Positions 1-6,264 of a stretch of DNA of 6,286 nucleotides are shown here, piece after piece. Below the pieces are notes generated by a model. That model saw only the letters and a program-made list of their open reading frames with translations, searched no databases and had not been told where the DNA came from. Origin of the DNA: an uncultured Ruminococcus sp. (GTDB lineage: Bacteria; Bacillota; Clostridia; Oscillospirales; Ruminococcaceae); contig CALEJX010000458.1 of the NCBI GenBank assembly GCA_937898375.1, positions 1 to 6,286 on the forward strand. The letters are read 5' to 3'. Each line of letters begins with the position of its first letter. Position 1 is the first letter of the stretch. The translations under genes were made by a program, and so were the position numbers.

Positions 1-116
1 TGCTAAAGTGACGCAGGCATACTTTCGTATGTCAAGGAGCTTTAGTGCGATATGACGGAAAATCTGCAAGCAGATTGCGTGCAAAGCCGACAGGCGTGCC
101 TCGTGCGGCGTTGCCT
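1..116. repeat. Palindrome-rich structured element upstream of gatC (possible dispersed repeat)
   Basis: Almost every base here can be placed in a stem. CTAAAG at 3-8 pairs with CTTTAG at 40-45 and encloses a 7-bp hairpin (16-22 with 27-33, one G-T pair, loop TTTC). AATCTGC at 61-67 is directly complementary to GCAGATT at 70-76. GCAA (81-84) and GCCG (86-89) pair with CGGC (106-109) and TTGC (111-114), around an inner AGGC/GCCT (92-95 with 98-101). There is no T-run after the stems, so this is not an intrinsic terminator. The left edge is cut by the window, so the full length is unknown. Such density of palindromes in a non-coding stretch suggests a dispersed palindromic repeat or a structured leader RNA; the sequence alone cannot separate the two. 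Confidence 0.5.
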
Positions 117-119
117 TAA
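45..119 (+). other. Candidate 24-codon small ORF inside the palindromic element
   Basis: A GTG at 45-47 is preceded by AAGGAG at 34-39, a good ribosome-binding spacing of 5 bases, and opens a 24-codon frame ending at TAA 117-119. The peptide is rich in Arg, Ala and Pro with no Asn, Asp or Gln run, so it does not look like an amino-acid-sensing attenuation leader for the genes downstream. It lies wholly inside the structured element and may be an accident of that repeat. No function is assigned. Confidence 0.2.
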
Positions 120-133
120 TATTATGAAAGGTC

Positions 134-138
134 AGGGA
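134..138 (+). promoter_or_regulatory. Ribosome binding site that sets the gatC start
   Basis: AGGGA sits 6 bases before ATG 145. This supports 145 as the start, rather than in-frame ATGs at 52 and 124, which would append residues translated from the palindromic element. Confidence 0.6.
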
Positions 139-144
139 TTATAT

Positions 145-423
145 ATGGATTTGAACATGGTCAAGTATCTGGCAGAGCTTAGCAAGCTGGAATATTCAGA
201 TAAAGAGCTTGCAGCCACAGCCGAGCAGATGACTGATATTATTGATCTTATGGATACCGTAAAGGAAATCGACATTACCTATGACGATCTCAAGGACAAT
301 CATGATGTTTACCTCAACGATCTGAGAAAAGACGAGGTCATCGAATCTATGCCTACTTCAAAGGTCCTTTCAAATGCAGTGAATACAAACAACTGCTTTG
401 TAGTGCCTAAGGTCGTAGAGTAA
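145..423 (+). CDS. gatC: Asp-tRNA(Asn)/Glu-tRNA(Gln) amidotransferase subunit C (GatC)
   Basis: GatC is the small non-catalytic subunit of the cytoplasmic GatCAB complex; it wraps around GatA and braces it against GatB. The protein is 92 residues, normal for the family (about 95). The N-terminal helix has the usual pattern (VKYLAELSKLEYSDKEL, residues 6-22), followed by the second helix ending near DLMDTVKEIDI. The C-terminal half carries the family's conserved LRKDEV segment and ends in the characteristic FVVPKVVE. An open frame extends upstream to ATG 52, but that extension comes from the palindromic element and is not GatC-like; ATG 145 with AGGGA at 134-138 is preferred. It is first in the operon, 25 bases before the proposed gatA start. 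The identification is secure from the sequence pattern and the neighbours; only the exact start is open. Confidence 0.93.
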   Translation: MDLNMVKYLAELSKLEYSDKELAATAEQMTDIIDLMDTVKEIDITYDDLKDNHDVYLNDLRKDEVIESMPTSKVLSNAVNTNNCFVVPKVVE

Positions 424-448
424 ATTTAACAGGAAGGTAGTGTGAAAT

Positions 449-1893
449 TTGGACGTTTCTTCAATGAAAATCCGTGATATGCGTAAGGCTCTTGACAGCA
501 AATTTCCGCTAAAGAGCTTGCACAGACATATTTTGAGAGAATAAAGAAATATGACGATAAGGTAAAGAGCTTTATCACTGTTACCGAGGAAAAGGCTTTG
601 GAGCAGGCTGAAAAGGCTCAGGCTGTTATCGACAAGGGCGAAGCAAAGGCTCTCACAGGAATACCTGTGGCAGTAAAGGATAATATCTGTACAGAGGGCG
701 TAAAGACCACCTGTGCGTCAAAAATGCTTGAAAACTTCGTTCCGCCTTATAATGCGACCGTTATGGAAAAGCTCAACGCTGAGAATATCGTAATGCTCGG
801 CAAGACTTCCATGGACGAGTTCGCAATGGGAGGCTCTACACAGACCTCCGCTTTTGCAAAGACAAAGAACCCTTATGATCTTGACCGTGTACCTGGCGGC
901 TCATCAGGCGGATCTGCTGCGGCTGTTGCTGCGGGATTTGCACCTGTTGCTCTCGGTACTGATACGGGCGGATCTATCAGACAGCCTGCTGCTTTCTGCG
1001 GCGTAACAGGTATCAAGCCAACATACAGCAGAGTTTCAAGATTTGGTCTTGTGGCTTTCGCTTCATCTCTTGACCAGATAGGTTCTATTGGTCTTGACGC
1101 TCATGACTGCGCAATACTTCTTAATGAGATATGCGGCTATGATTTCCATGACGGCACAAGCTCAAAGCTTGAAGTGCCTGATTTCACTGCAAAGATAGGC
1201 GAGTCAATGAAGGGCATGAAGATAGCGCTTCCTAAGGAGTTCTATGCAGAGGGTATCAATGACGAGGTAAAGGCTGCCGTTCTTAAAGCTGCTGATGAAT
1301 ATAAGGCAATGGGCGCTGAGCTTGTTGATTGTTCAATGCCGTCACTTAAATATGCTGTTCCTTGTTATTATCTTCTTGCCTGCGCTGAGGCTGCGTCAAA
1401 CCTGTCAAGATATGACGGTATCAAGTACGGTCACAGAACGGCTACAGCCGACAGCTATGAGGAGCTTATAATCAAGTCACGTTCAGAGGGCTTTGGCGAA
1501 GAGGTAAAGAGAAGGATACTTCTTGGAAACTACTGCCTGTCAAGCGGATATTATGACGCTTACTACAGAAAGGCAATGGCTCTCAGACAGCTTATAAGAA
1601 AAGAATACAACGATATATTCGAGAAGTGCGACGTTATCCTTACGCCGACAACTCCTGCTGTTGCATACAGCCCTGAGATGACCTCCGACCCTGTTCAGAT
1701 GTATCAGGCTGATATATGCACAGTTACAGTAAATATCGCAGGTCTGCCTGCAATATCAACTCCTTGCGGCTATGACGGCAAGGGTATGCCTATCGGTATG
1801 TCTGTTATAGGCAGAAAGTTCGACGAGGCAACTATCATCAAGACTGCCGACGCATACGAAAAGGGCTTTAAGCCTGTTGCACCAAAGCTTTAA
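449..1893 (+). CDS. gatA: Asp-tRNA(Asn)/Glu-tRNA(Gln) amidotransferase subunit A (GatA), frameshifted near the N-terminus
   Basis: GatA is the glutaminase subunit of GatCAB: an amidase-signature enzyme that hydrolyses glutamine and passes ammonia to GatB. The Ser-cisSer-Lys triad is intact: Lys in PVAVKDN (codon 676), cis-Ser in GGSSGGS (codon 901) and nucleophile Ser in GTDTGGSIRQP (codon 973). Their spacing (99 and 24 residues) equals that of the S. aureus enzyme (Lys79, Ser154, Ser178). The proposed start is TTG 449, 11 bases after AGGAAGG (431-437); ATG 464 in the same frame is the alternative. Codons from 449 to 502 read MDVSSMKIRDMRKALDSK, then the frame must change to continue as ISAKELAQTYFERIKKYDD. 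The gene as read is therefore broken. Restored, it would be about 481 residues, normal for GatA. Without a frame change, only internal initiation (TTG 598, 431 residues) would give a product, lacking the N-terminal helix. Confidence 0.9.
497..507 (+). other. Frameshift position in gatA
   Basis: GatA-like sequence is in the 449 frame up to AAA at 500-502 and in the 598 frame from TCC at 505. One base appears to be missing (or four, or two are extra) around AGCAAATTTCC. A lost A or T in the AAATTT run is the simplest repair and would give an uninterrupted Asp-Ser-Lys-Ile-Ser. Frame-1 stops at 475, 484 and 493 rule out reading the whole N-terminus in the downstream frame. Confidence 0.8.
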
Positions 1894-1907
1894 GGGAGGT
1901 AAGACAA

Positions 1908-3335
1908 ATGGAAAAATGGAGAACGGTCATCGGCCTTGAGATCCACGCCGAGCTGCTTACCAAAACTAAGATCTTTTGTAACTGCTCCGCTGAGTTCGGC
2001 GGTGCGCCTAATACAAGATGCTGTCCAGTATGTACAGGTATGCCTGGTACTCTGCCTATCATCAATCAGCAGGCTGTAGAGTATGCTGTAAAGGCAGGCT
2101 ATGCACTCAACTGCGGTATCAACAAGTTTTCAGTATTCGACAGAAAGAACTATTTCTATCCTGACCTGCCAAAGGCATATCAGATATCACAGCTTTACAG
2201 ACCTATCGTAGGTTCTGGCTATGTACCTATCGAAGTTAACGGTCAGAAAAAGAATATCAGGATAAACCACATACACCTTGAAGAGGACGCCGGTAAGCTC
2301 GTTCATGACGCTTTCAACGGTATCTCAATGGCTGACTATAACAGATGCGGTATCCCTCTTATCGAGATAGTTACCGAGCCTGATATCGCTTCCGCAGAAG
2401 AAGCAATGGCTTTCGTTGAGCAGATATCTCTGCTTTTGCAGTATGCAGGCGTTTGCGACTGTAAAATGGAGCAGGGCTCACTGAGATGTGACGTTAATAT
2501 CTCCCTTATGAGACCTGACGCTACAGAGTTCGGTACTCGTGCGGAGATAAAGAACATCAACTCTATCAAGTCTGTGGGCAGAGCTATCAAGTATGAGGAA
2601 AAGAGACAGGCGCTTCTTCTTGAAGCCGGCAAAAAGGTCGTTCAGGAAACAAGACGTTACAACGCAAACAGAGATAAGACGACTTCAATGCGTACAAAGG
2701 AAAACGCTAACGACTATCGTTATTTCCCAGAGCCTGATATCCTTCAGGTAAACCTTACAGACGCTCAGCTTGACGAGATAAAGGCTAAGCTCCCTGAAAT
2801 GCCAAGCAGCAGATTTAAGAGATACACTGAGGAATACGGCATTTCTGAGATAGATGCAAAAACTCTTATTCAGACAAAGATAATCTCAGATTTCTTTGAG
2901 GCTGCACTTAAGAGATATAACAATCCTAAGAGCGTTGCAGTGTTCATTCTCGGCGAGTTCATGAGACGTGTAAACCTCGGCGAGATAGATATTAACAATA
3001 TCAGCTTCACACCTGAGGAGTTCGCAGAGCTTGTTGAAATGGCTGACACAGAAAAGGTATCAAAGAATGACGCTAAGACCGTGTTCAGAGCAATGGTAGA
3101 AGAGGGCGGAAAGCCTATGGACATTGCAAAGAGCAAGGGCATGATAATCACTGTTGATACTGCAAAGGTCGAGGCAGGCGTTGACGAGATACTCGCCGCA
3201 AATGCCGCACAGGTAGAGCAGTACAAGAACGGCGAAACAAAGGTATTCGGCTTTATCATGGGTCAGTGTACAAAGGCTCTTAAGGGCGTTGCAACACCTA
3301 AGATAATCAAGGAAGTTCTTGAAAGCAAGCTGAAA
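1908..3335 (+). other. GatB part of the fusion (residues 1-476)
   Basis: The cradle domain opens with GLEIHAEL, whose Glu11 and His13 match the metal/ATP-site residues of GatB. HLEEDAGKL follows, with Glu125 at the same number as the S. aureus active-site Glu. The zinc-binding Cys set is complete: Cys24 and Cys26 (CNC), then Cys39 and Cys42 (CPVC). The family segments CDVNISLM, GTRAEIKNINS and RTKENANDYRYFPEPD are all present. From LPEMPSSR (about 297) begins the helical tail domain, and the YqeY-like tRNA-contacting domain ends at GFIMGQCTKALKG...IKEVLESKLK (448-476). Nothing catalytic is missing. The C-terminal tail is the part that recognises the tRNA elbow in GatCAB structures, so the synthetase is attached next to the tRNA-binding end. 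Confidence 0.93.
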
Positions 3336-4781
3336 GCTGCCGCTGCAAGCGCCGCTTCTGACACAGAGAAGAAAGAGGACGTAAAGGACAACGTTATCGA
3401 CGCTTCAAAACTCACAAAGTATGAGAATGTTGATAAGTATGTGCCTGAAAGCGACGGCAAAATGCTCATGATAGACACAGCCAACGTCAAGAAAGAATTT
3501 ATGCTTGCTGACGCCAAGGCTAATATGGGCAAGGAAGTTGAGTTCTCAGGCTGTGTTCACAGAATAAAGAACATGGGAAGCATTGCCTTTATCGTGGTAA
3601 GAACTTCAAGAGACGTTATACAGACAGTTTACTCTGCTGACAACTGCAAGGACTCTATCGAGGGTCTGAGAGAGGGCTTCTTTGTAAACGTAAAGGGTAT
3701 CGTAAAGGAAAACCTTAAGGACTCTAATGGTCTTGAAATTGAGCTTAATTCTATCAAGCTTATCTCAACGAATGCCGCTGAGCTTCCTTTGAAGATATCA
3801 CAGGGCAGACTTAACTGCACAATAGAAGTAAACCTTGACAATCGTGCGGCTTCATTGAGAAACCCTTATGAAAGAGCTATCTTTAAGCTCCAAGAGGGTC
3901 TTGTTCAGGGTATGCACAAGTTCATGCAGGCAAACAACTTCACAGAGATACACTCGCCAAAGATAGTTGCACAGGGTGCTGAGGGCGGCGCTAACATCTT
4001 CCGCCTTGACTACTTCGGCAAGTCTGCGTTCCTTAACCAGTCACCGCAGTTCTATAAGCAAATGGCTGTGGCATTCTTTGACAGAGTTTATGAGATCGCA
4101 CCTGTATACAGAGCTGAAAAGCACGCTACTTCACGTCATATCAACGAGTATATCGGTCTTGACTTTGAAATGGGCTATATCGACAGTATGTATGACGTTA
4201 TGAAAATGGAGATCGCAATGCTTAAGTCCATTTTCGAGTATATCAAGGAGAACTATCAGAACGAGCTGAGAATACTTGACGCTGACGTTCCTGAGATAAA
4301 GGAAGTTCCGTCTATCAAGTTTGCTGACGCTATCGAGCTGCTGAGAGGCGGCGAGGGAAGCGGCAAGAAGTTCGATCTTGACCCAGAGGACGAGGTGAAC
4401 CTCGGCAAGTATGCAAAGGAAAAGTACGATTCAGACTTTATCTTTGTTACACACTTCCCGTCATCAAAGCCTCCGTTCTATGCAATGAACTCCAGAGAAG
4501 ACCCAAGAGAAGCATACAAGTTCGACCTGCTGTTCAGAGGACTCGAAATTACCTCAGGCGGTCAGAGAATACACGATTATAACGAGCAGGTAGAGAAGAT
4601 GAAAGCTCAGGGACTTGAACCTGATGATTTCAAGAACTATCTTGAAGCTCACAAGTATGGTCTGCCGCCACATGGCGGACTTGGTATCGGTCTTGAAAGA
4701 CTTCTTATGAAGCTTCTTAACAAGAACAATATCAGGGAAACATCATTGTTCCCAAGAGATATCAACAGACTTCTTCCATAG
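1908..4781 (+). CDS. gatB-aspS: Fused GatB amidotransferase subunit and archaeal-type aspartyl-tRNA synthetase
   Basis: One 957-residue protein with two complete enzymes. Residues 1-476 are GatB, which activates the side chain of Asp-tRNA(Asn) or Glu-tRNA(Gln) with ATP and amidates it using ammonia from GatA. Residues 477-517 form an Ala/Lys/Asp/Glu-rich linker. Residues 519-957 are a full-length class II AspRS of the archaeal/eukaryotic type. The start is fixed by GGGAGGT at 1894-1900, 7 bases before ATG and just after the gatA stop. No stop, frameshift or ribosome binding site occurs at the junction, so the fusion is direct in this sequence. Normal separate lengths (GatB about 475, archaeal AspRS about 430-440) mean neither half is truncated. 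Expected role: make Asp-tRNA(Asn) and convert it to Asn-tRNA(Asn) within one GatCAB-bound machine. GatB is also the only one seen here for Glu-tRNA(Gln). A misassembly joining two genes is the main alternative, made unlikely by the continuous frame and uniform codon use. Confidence 0.95.
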   Translation: MEKWRTVIGLEIHAELLTKTKIFCNCSAEFGGAPNTRCCPVCTGMPGTLPIINQQAVEYAVKAGYALNCGINKFSVFDRKNYFYPDLPKAYQISQLYRPIVGSGYVPIEVNGQKKNIRINHIHLEEDAGKLVHDAFNGISMADYNRCGIPLIEIVTEPDIASAEEAMAFVEQISLLLQYAGVCDCKMEQGSLRCDVNISLMRPDATEFGTRAEIKNINSIKSVGRAIKYEEKRQALLLEAGKKVVQETRRYNANRDKTTSMRTKENANDYRYFPEPDILQVNLTDAQLDEIKAKLPEMPSSRFKRYTEEYGISEIDAKTLIQTKIISDFFEAALKRYNNPKSVAVFILGEFMRRVNLGEIDINNISFTPEEFAELVEMADTEKVSKNDAKTVFRAMVEEGGKPMDIAKSKGMIITVDTAKVEAGVDEILAANAAQVEQYKNGETKVFGFIMGQCTKALKGVATPKIIKEVLESKLKAAAASAASDTEKKEDVKDNVIDASKLTKYENVDKYVPESDGKMLMIDTANVKKEFMLADAKANMGKEVEFSGCVHRIKNMGSIAFIVVRTSRDVIQTVYSADNCKDSIEGLREGFFVNVKGIVKENLKDSNGLEIELNSIKLISTNAAELPLKISQGRLNCTIEVNLDNRAASLRNPYERAIFKLQEGLVQGMHKFMQANNFTEIHSPKIVAQGAEGGANIFRLDYFGKSAFLNQSPQFYKQMAVAFFDRVYEIAPVYRAEKHATSRHINEYIGLDFEMGYIDSMYDVMKMEIAMLKSIFEYIKENYQNELRILDADVPEIKEVPSIKFADAIELLRGGEGSGKKFDLDPEDEVNLGKYAKEKYDSDFIFVTHFPSSKPPFYAMNSREDPREAYKFDLLFRGLEITSGGQRIHDYNEQVEKMKAQGLEPDDFKNYLEAHKYGLPPHGGLGIGLERLLMKLLNKNNIRETSLFPRDINRLLP
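3459..4781 (+). other. Non-discriminating-type AspRS part of the fusion (residues 518-957)
   Basis: An OB-fold anticodon-binding domain (about 536-620) is followed by the class II catalytic core. Motif 1 is FTEIHSPKI (678-686). QSPQFYKQ (711-718) forms part of the aspartate/adenylate pocket. Motif 2 contains YRAEKH (Arg735, Glu737). TSGGQRIH spans 882-889, and motif 3 is GLGIGLERL (Arg931). The bacterial GAD insertion domain is absent, which marks this as the archaeal/eukaryotic AspRS lineage found in some Clostridia and in Deinococcus/Thermus as a second enzyme. His551 in the GCVHR segment occupies the position of Trp26 in the discriminating Thermococcus AspRS, and Ser606 falls near its Lys85. 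Both changes point to relaxed anticodon recognition and tRNA(Asn) charging; this alignment was made by eye from memory. An AsnRS assignment is less likely given its placement in a gatCAB operon. Confidence 0.88.
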
Positions 4782-4799
4782 TCTGCAAATATGTTTATC

Positions 4800-4834
4800 A
4801 AAGAACGGACGGGTTTTCTGTCCGTTCTTTTTTT
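4800..4834 (+). terminator. Intrinsic terminator of the gatC-gatA-gatB/aspS operon
   Basis: A perfect 11-bp stem (4800-4810 with 4820-4830, core GAACGGAC/GTCCGTTC) with a 9-base loop runs into seven Ts (4828-4834). It lies 18 bases after the fusion-gene stop and separates the operon from the lipoprotein gene. Confidence 0.93.
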
Positions 4835-4940
4835 GTAGGGGCGACCTGAGGTCGCCCGTATATCACCATGCCATTTTTATGTTTTTTCTGCTTAGCGAAA
4901 AGCCGAAAAACGGGACATCGGGGGAGCCGTCCCCGACATA
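4835..4940. repeat. Two GC-rich palindromes in the intergenic region (possible REP-like repeat)
   Basis: GGGCGACC at 4839-4846 pairs perfectly with GGTCGCCC at 4850-4857 around a 3-base loop. Further on, TCGGGG (4918-4923) pairs with CCCCGA (4931-4936); GGGAC (4912-4916) with GTCCC (4929-4933) is a competing fold. Both are far more GC-rich than the A+T-rich surroundings and neither has a following T-run. Position, symmetry and composition resemble the short palindromic intergenic repeats common in gut Clostridia, but copy number cannot be seen from one window. Confidence 0.45.
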
Positions 4941-4978
4941 ATGTGTATATAAGCTGAATATTTGTCCAATAAGAATAG

Positions 4979-4984
4979 TATAAT
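4979..4984 (+). promoter_or_regulatory. Probable -10 element of the lipoprotein gene promoter
   Basis: A perfect TATAAT lies 32 bases before the proposed TTG start, in A+T-rich DNA downstream of the operon terminator. No convincing -35 hexamer is found 16-18 bases upstream (nearest is TGAATA at 4955-4960) and there is no TG extension, so the promoter is plausible but weakly supported. Confidence 0.4.
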
Positions 4985-5001
4985 TCATTGATAACTTATT
5001 C

Positions 5002-5006
5002 GGAGG
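5002..5006 (+). promoter_or_regulatory. Ribosome binding site that sets the lipoprotein start
   Basis: GGAGG ends 10 bases before TTG 5017. The in-frame TTG at 5008 is only 1 base away, too close to be served by this site, so 5017 is preferred. Confidence 0.75.
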
Positions 5007-5016
5007 ATTGATATTC

Positions 5017-6264
5017 TTGAAAAAAATTTTGGCTATACTTATTTGTCTTTTGACACTTTGCTCTTGCGGGGGAGAGGTCAACTCTCAGAGGGACAGGCTT
5101 GTGACTATGGAAAAAGCTTCGGTTATCCCTGTGTGCGGTGAGAAAACTTCCGCCGATGTGGAAACGTCTCACAAGCTTAATCATACTGTGCAGAAAGCCA
5201 TATGGATATCCTATATAGACATTGCTGATATGCTCACTGGGAAAAGTGCTGAGGAGTTTCGTGAGAATTTTTCACAGGCGTGCGATAACGCTTTGAGTAT
5301 TGGTTGCAATACGCTGTATGTTCACGTCAGACCTTTCGGTGACGCTATATATGATTCGGAAATTTATTCTGCTTCAAGATATATAACAGGCAGGGCAGGG
5401 GAGCAAGGCGACTTTGACCCGCTTGTTATAATGATACAGACCGCACATGATAAGGGGCTTTCTTTTCATGCTTGGATAAACCCTCTCAGGTGTGAGAACG
5501 AGGAGTGTTTTCAGGATTATGACGATAGCTTTCTGCTGAAAAAGTGGTATGACGAGGACAACGGCTATCTTGAACAGGTTGAGGGCGACAGCCATTTGTG
5601 GCTTGATCCTGCTTATGATGAGGTAAGGGAGCTTATCGCTGAGGGTGCGGCGGAACTTGCGGAAAATTATGATATTGACGGTATACACTTTGATGATTAT
5701 TTTTATCCCACAACTGATGAGGATTTTGACGCTCAGTGTTTTTCCGCTCAGACTGAGTTTGATGACCTTGCAAAATGGCGGCTGAACAATATCTCCCTTA
5801 TGGTGGGGGAGATATACAGTGCGGTCAAGGCTGTGGATAAGGATATCCTTGTGGGCGTTTCTCCACAAGGAAATATGGAGAACAACTATGAGTATATGTA
5901 CGCCGACGTGAAAAAGTGGTGCAGTGAGGAGGGGTATATAGACTATATTTGTCCGCAGATATACTTTGGTTATGAAAATTCTGTGAAGCCTTACGAGGAA
6001 ACCCTCCAGCAGTGGGCAGATATCTGCACATCAGACGTCACGCTGGTGACAGGACTTGGGGCTTATAAGATAGACGGCGAGAGTGAATTTTCTGAAAATA
6101 TCGGCATTATCGGCAGGCAGATAAATGACGCTGTAGTTAGTTATAACTACGCAGGAGCGGCAGTTTACGGCTATGGAAGCTTGTTCGGCGGCAGTGAAAG
6201 AGGTACGCAGGAGCAGGAGTATATCAAAAGCGCCTTCGACAAGCTTGATACATCTATAAAATAA
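5017..6264 (+). CDS. GHL10-family (DUF187/YngK/DigH-like) glycosidase lipoprotein
   Basis: A 415-residue exported lipoprotein. From TTG 5017 it begins MKKILAILICLLTLCSCGG: a short basic n-region, hydrophobic core and lipobox Leu-Cys-Ser-Cys17, so it should be anchored on the outer face of the membrane. A linker to about residue 58 leads into a TIM-barrel-like GHL10 domain. The recognisable segments are IWISYID (62-68), TLYVHVRPFGDA (99-110), HAWINPLR (151-158), DGIHFDDYFYP (221-231, an Asp-rich strand end likely near the active site), VSPQGN (281-286), CPQIYFGYE (312-320) and VTGLGAYKI (344-352). Known relatives include Bacillus YngK and E. coli DigH/YddW, the latter a divisome-associated glycosidase acting on denuded peptidoglycan. 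A cell-wall or surface-glycan role is therefore inferred; the substrate is not shown. It has its own likely promoter and is separated from the tRNA operon by a terminator, so no functional link is implied. Confidence 0.88.
   Translation: MKKILAILICLLTLCSCGGEVNSQRDRLVTMEKASVIPVCGEKTSADVETSHKLNHTVQKAIWISYIDIADMLTGKSAEEFRENFSQACDNALSIGCNTLYVHVRPFGDAIYDSEIYSASRYITGRAGEQGDFDPLVIMIQTAHDKGLSFHAWINPLRCENEECFQDYDDSFLLKKWYDEDNGYLEQVEGDSHLWLDPAYDEVRELIAEGAAELAENYDIDGIHFDDYFYPTTDEDFDAQCFSAQTEFDDLAKWRLNNISLMVGEIYSAVKAVDKDILVGVSPQGNMENNYEYMYADVKKWCSEEGYIDYICPQIYFGYENSVKPYEETLQQWADICTSDVTLVTGLGAYKIDGESEFSENIGIIGRQINDAVVSYNYAGAAVYGYGSLFGGSERGTQEQEYIKSAFDKLDTSIK

Noticed and set aside
52..144. Longer GatC starting at ATG 52 with 31 extra residues
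   Set aside because: The extension is translated from the palindromic element, has no GatC similarity, and ATG 145 has its own ribosome binding site and gives normal GatC length.
1..144. T-box or other riboswitch controlling the operon
   Set aside because: No T-box consensus (TGGNACCGCG), specifier-like arm or antiterminator/terminator pair is visible in these 144 bases; one could still lie before the window.
497..507. Programmed -1 frameshifting in gatA
   Set aside because: C AAA TTT is not a valid X XXY YYZ slippery heptamer in the required frame, I see no stimulatory element, and such regulation is not known for gatA.
3459..3470. Independent internal start for AspRS at ATG 3462 or 3468
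   Set aside because: No ribosome binding site precedes either codon and the upstream frame runs straight in from GatB, so a separate product is not supported.
2336..3841. Minus-strand open frames within the fusion gene (about 2336-2632, 2870-3259, 3263-3532, 3629-3841)
   Set aside because: They are opposite strongly conserved GatB and AspRS codons, have low-complexity Ser/Leu/Ile-rich translations, and lack family signatures.
4839..4857. Second intrinsic terminator after the operon
   Set aside because: The stem is strong but is followed by GTATATCACC rather than a T-run; the terminator at 4800-4834 already explains transcript ending.
5008..5016. Lipoprotein start at TTG 5008
   Set aside because: It is 1 base from GGAGG; TTG 5017 has proper spacing and begins a typical Met-Lys-Lys signal peptide.
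5374..5868. Minus-strand open frame of 164 codons opposite the lipoprotein gene
   Set aside because: The + strand encodes conserved GHL10 segments across the whole interval; the antisense translation shows no recognisable domain or gene context.
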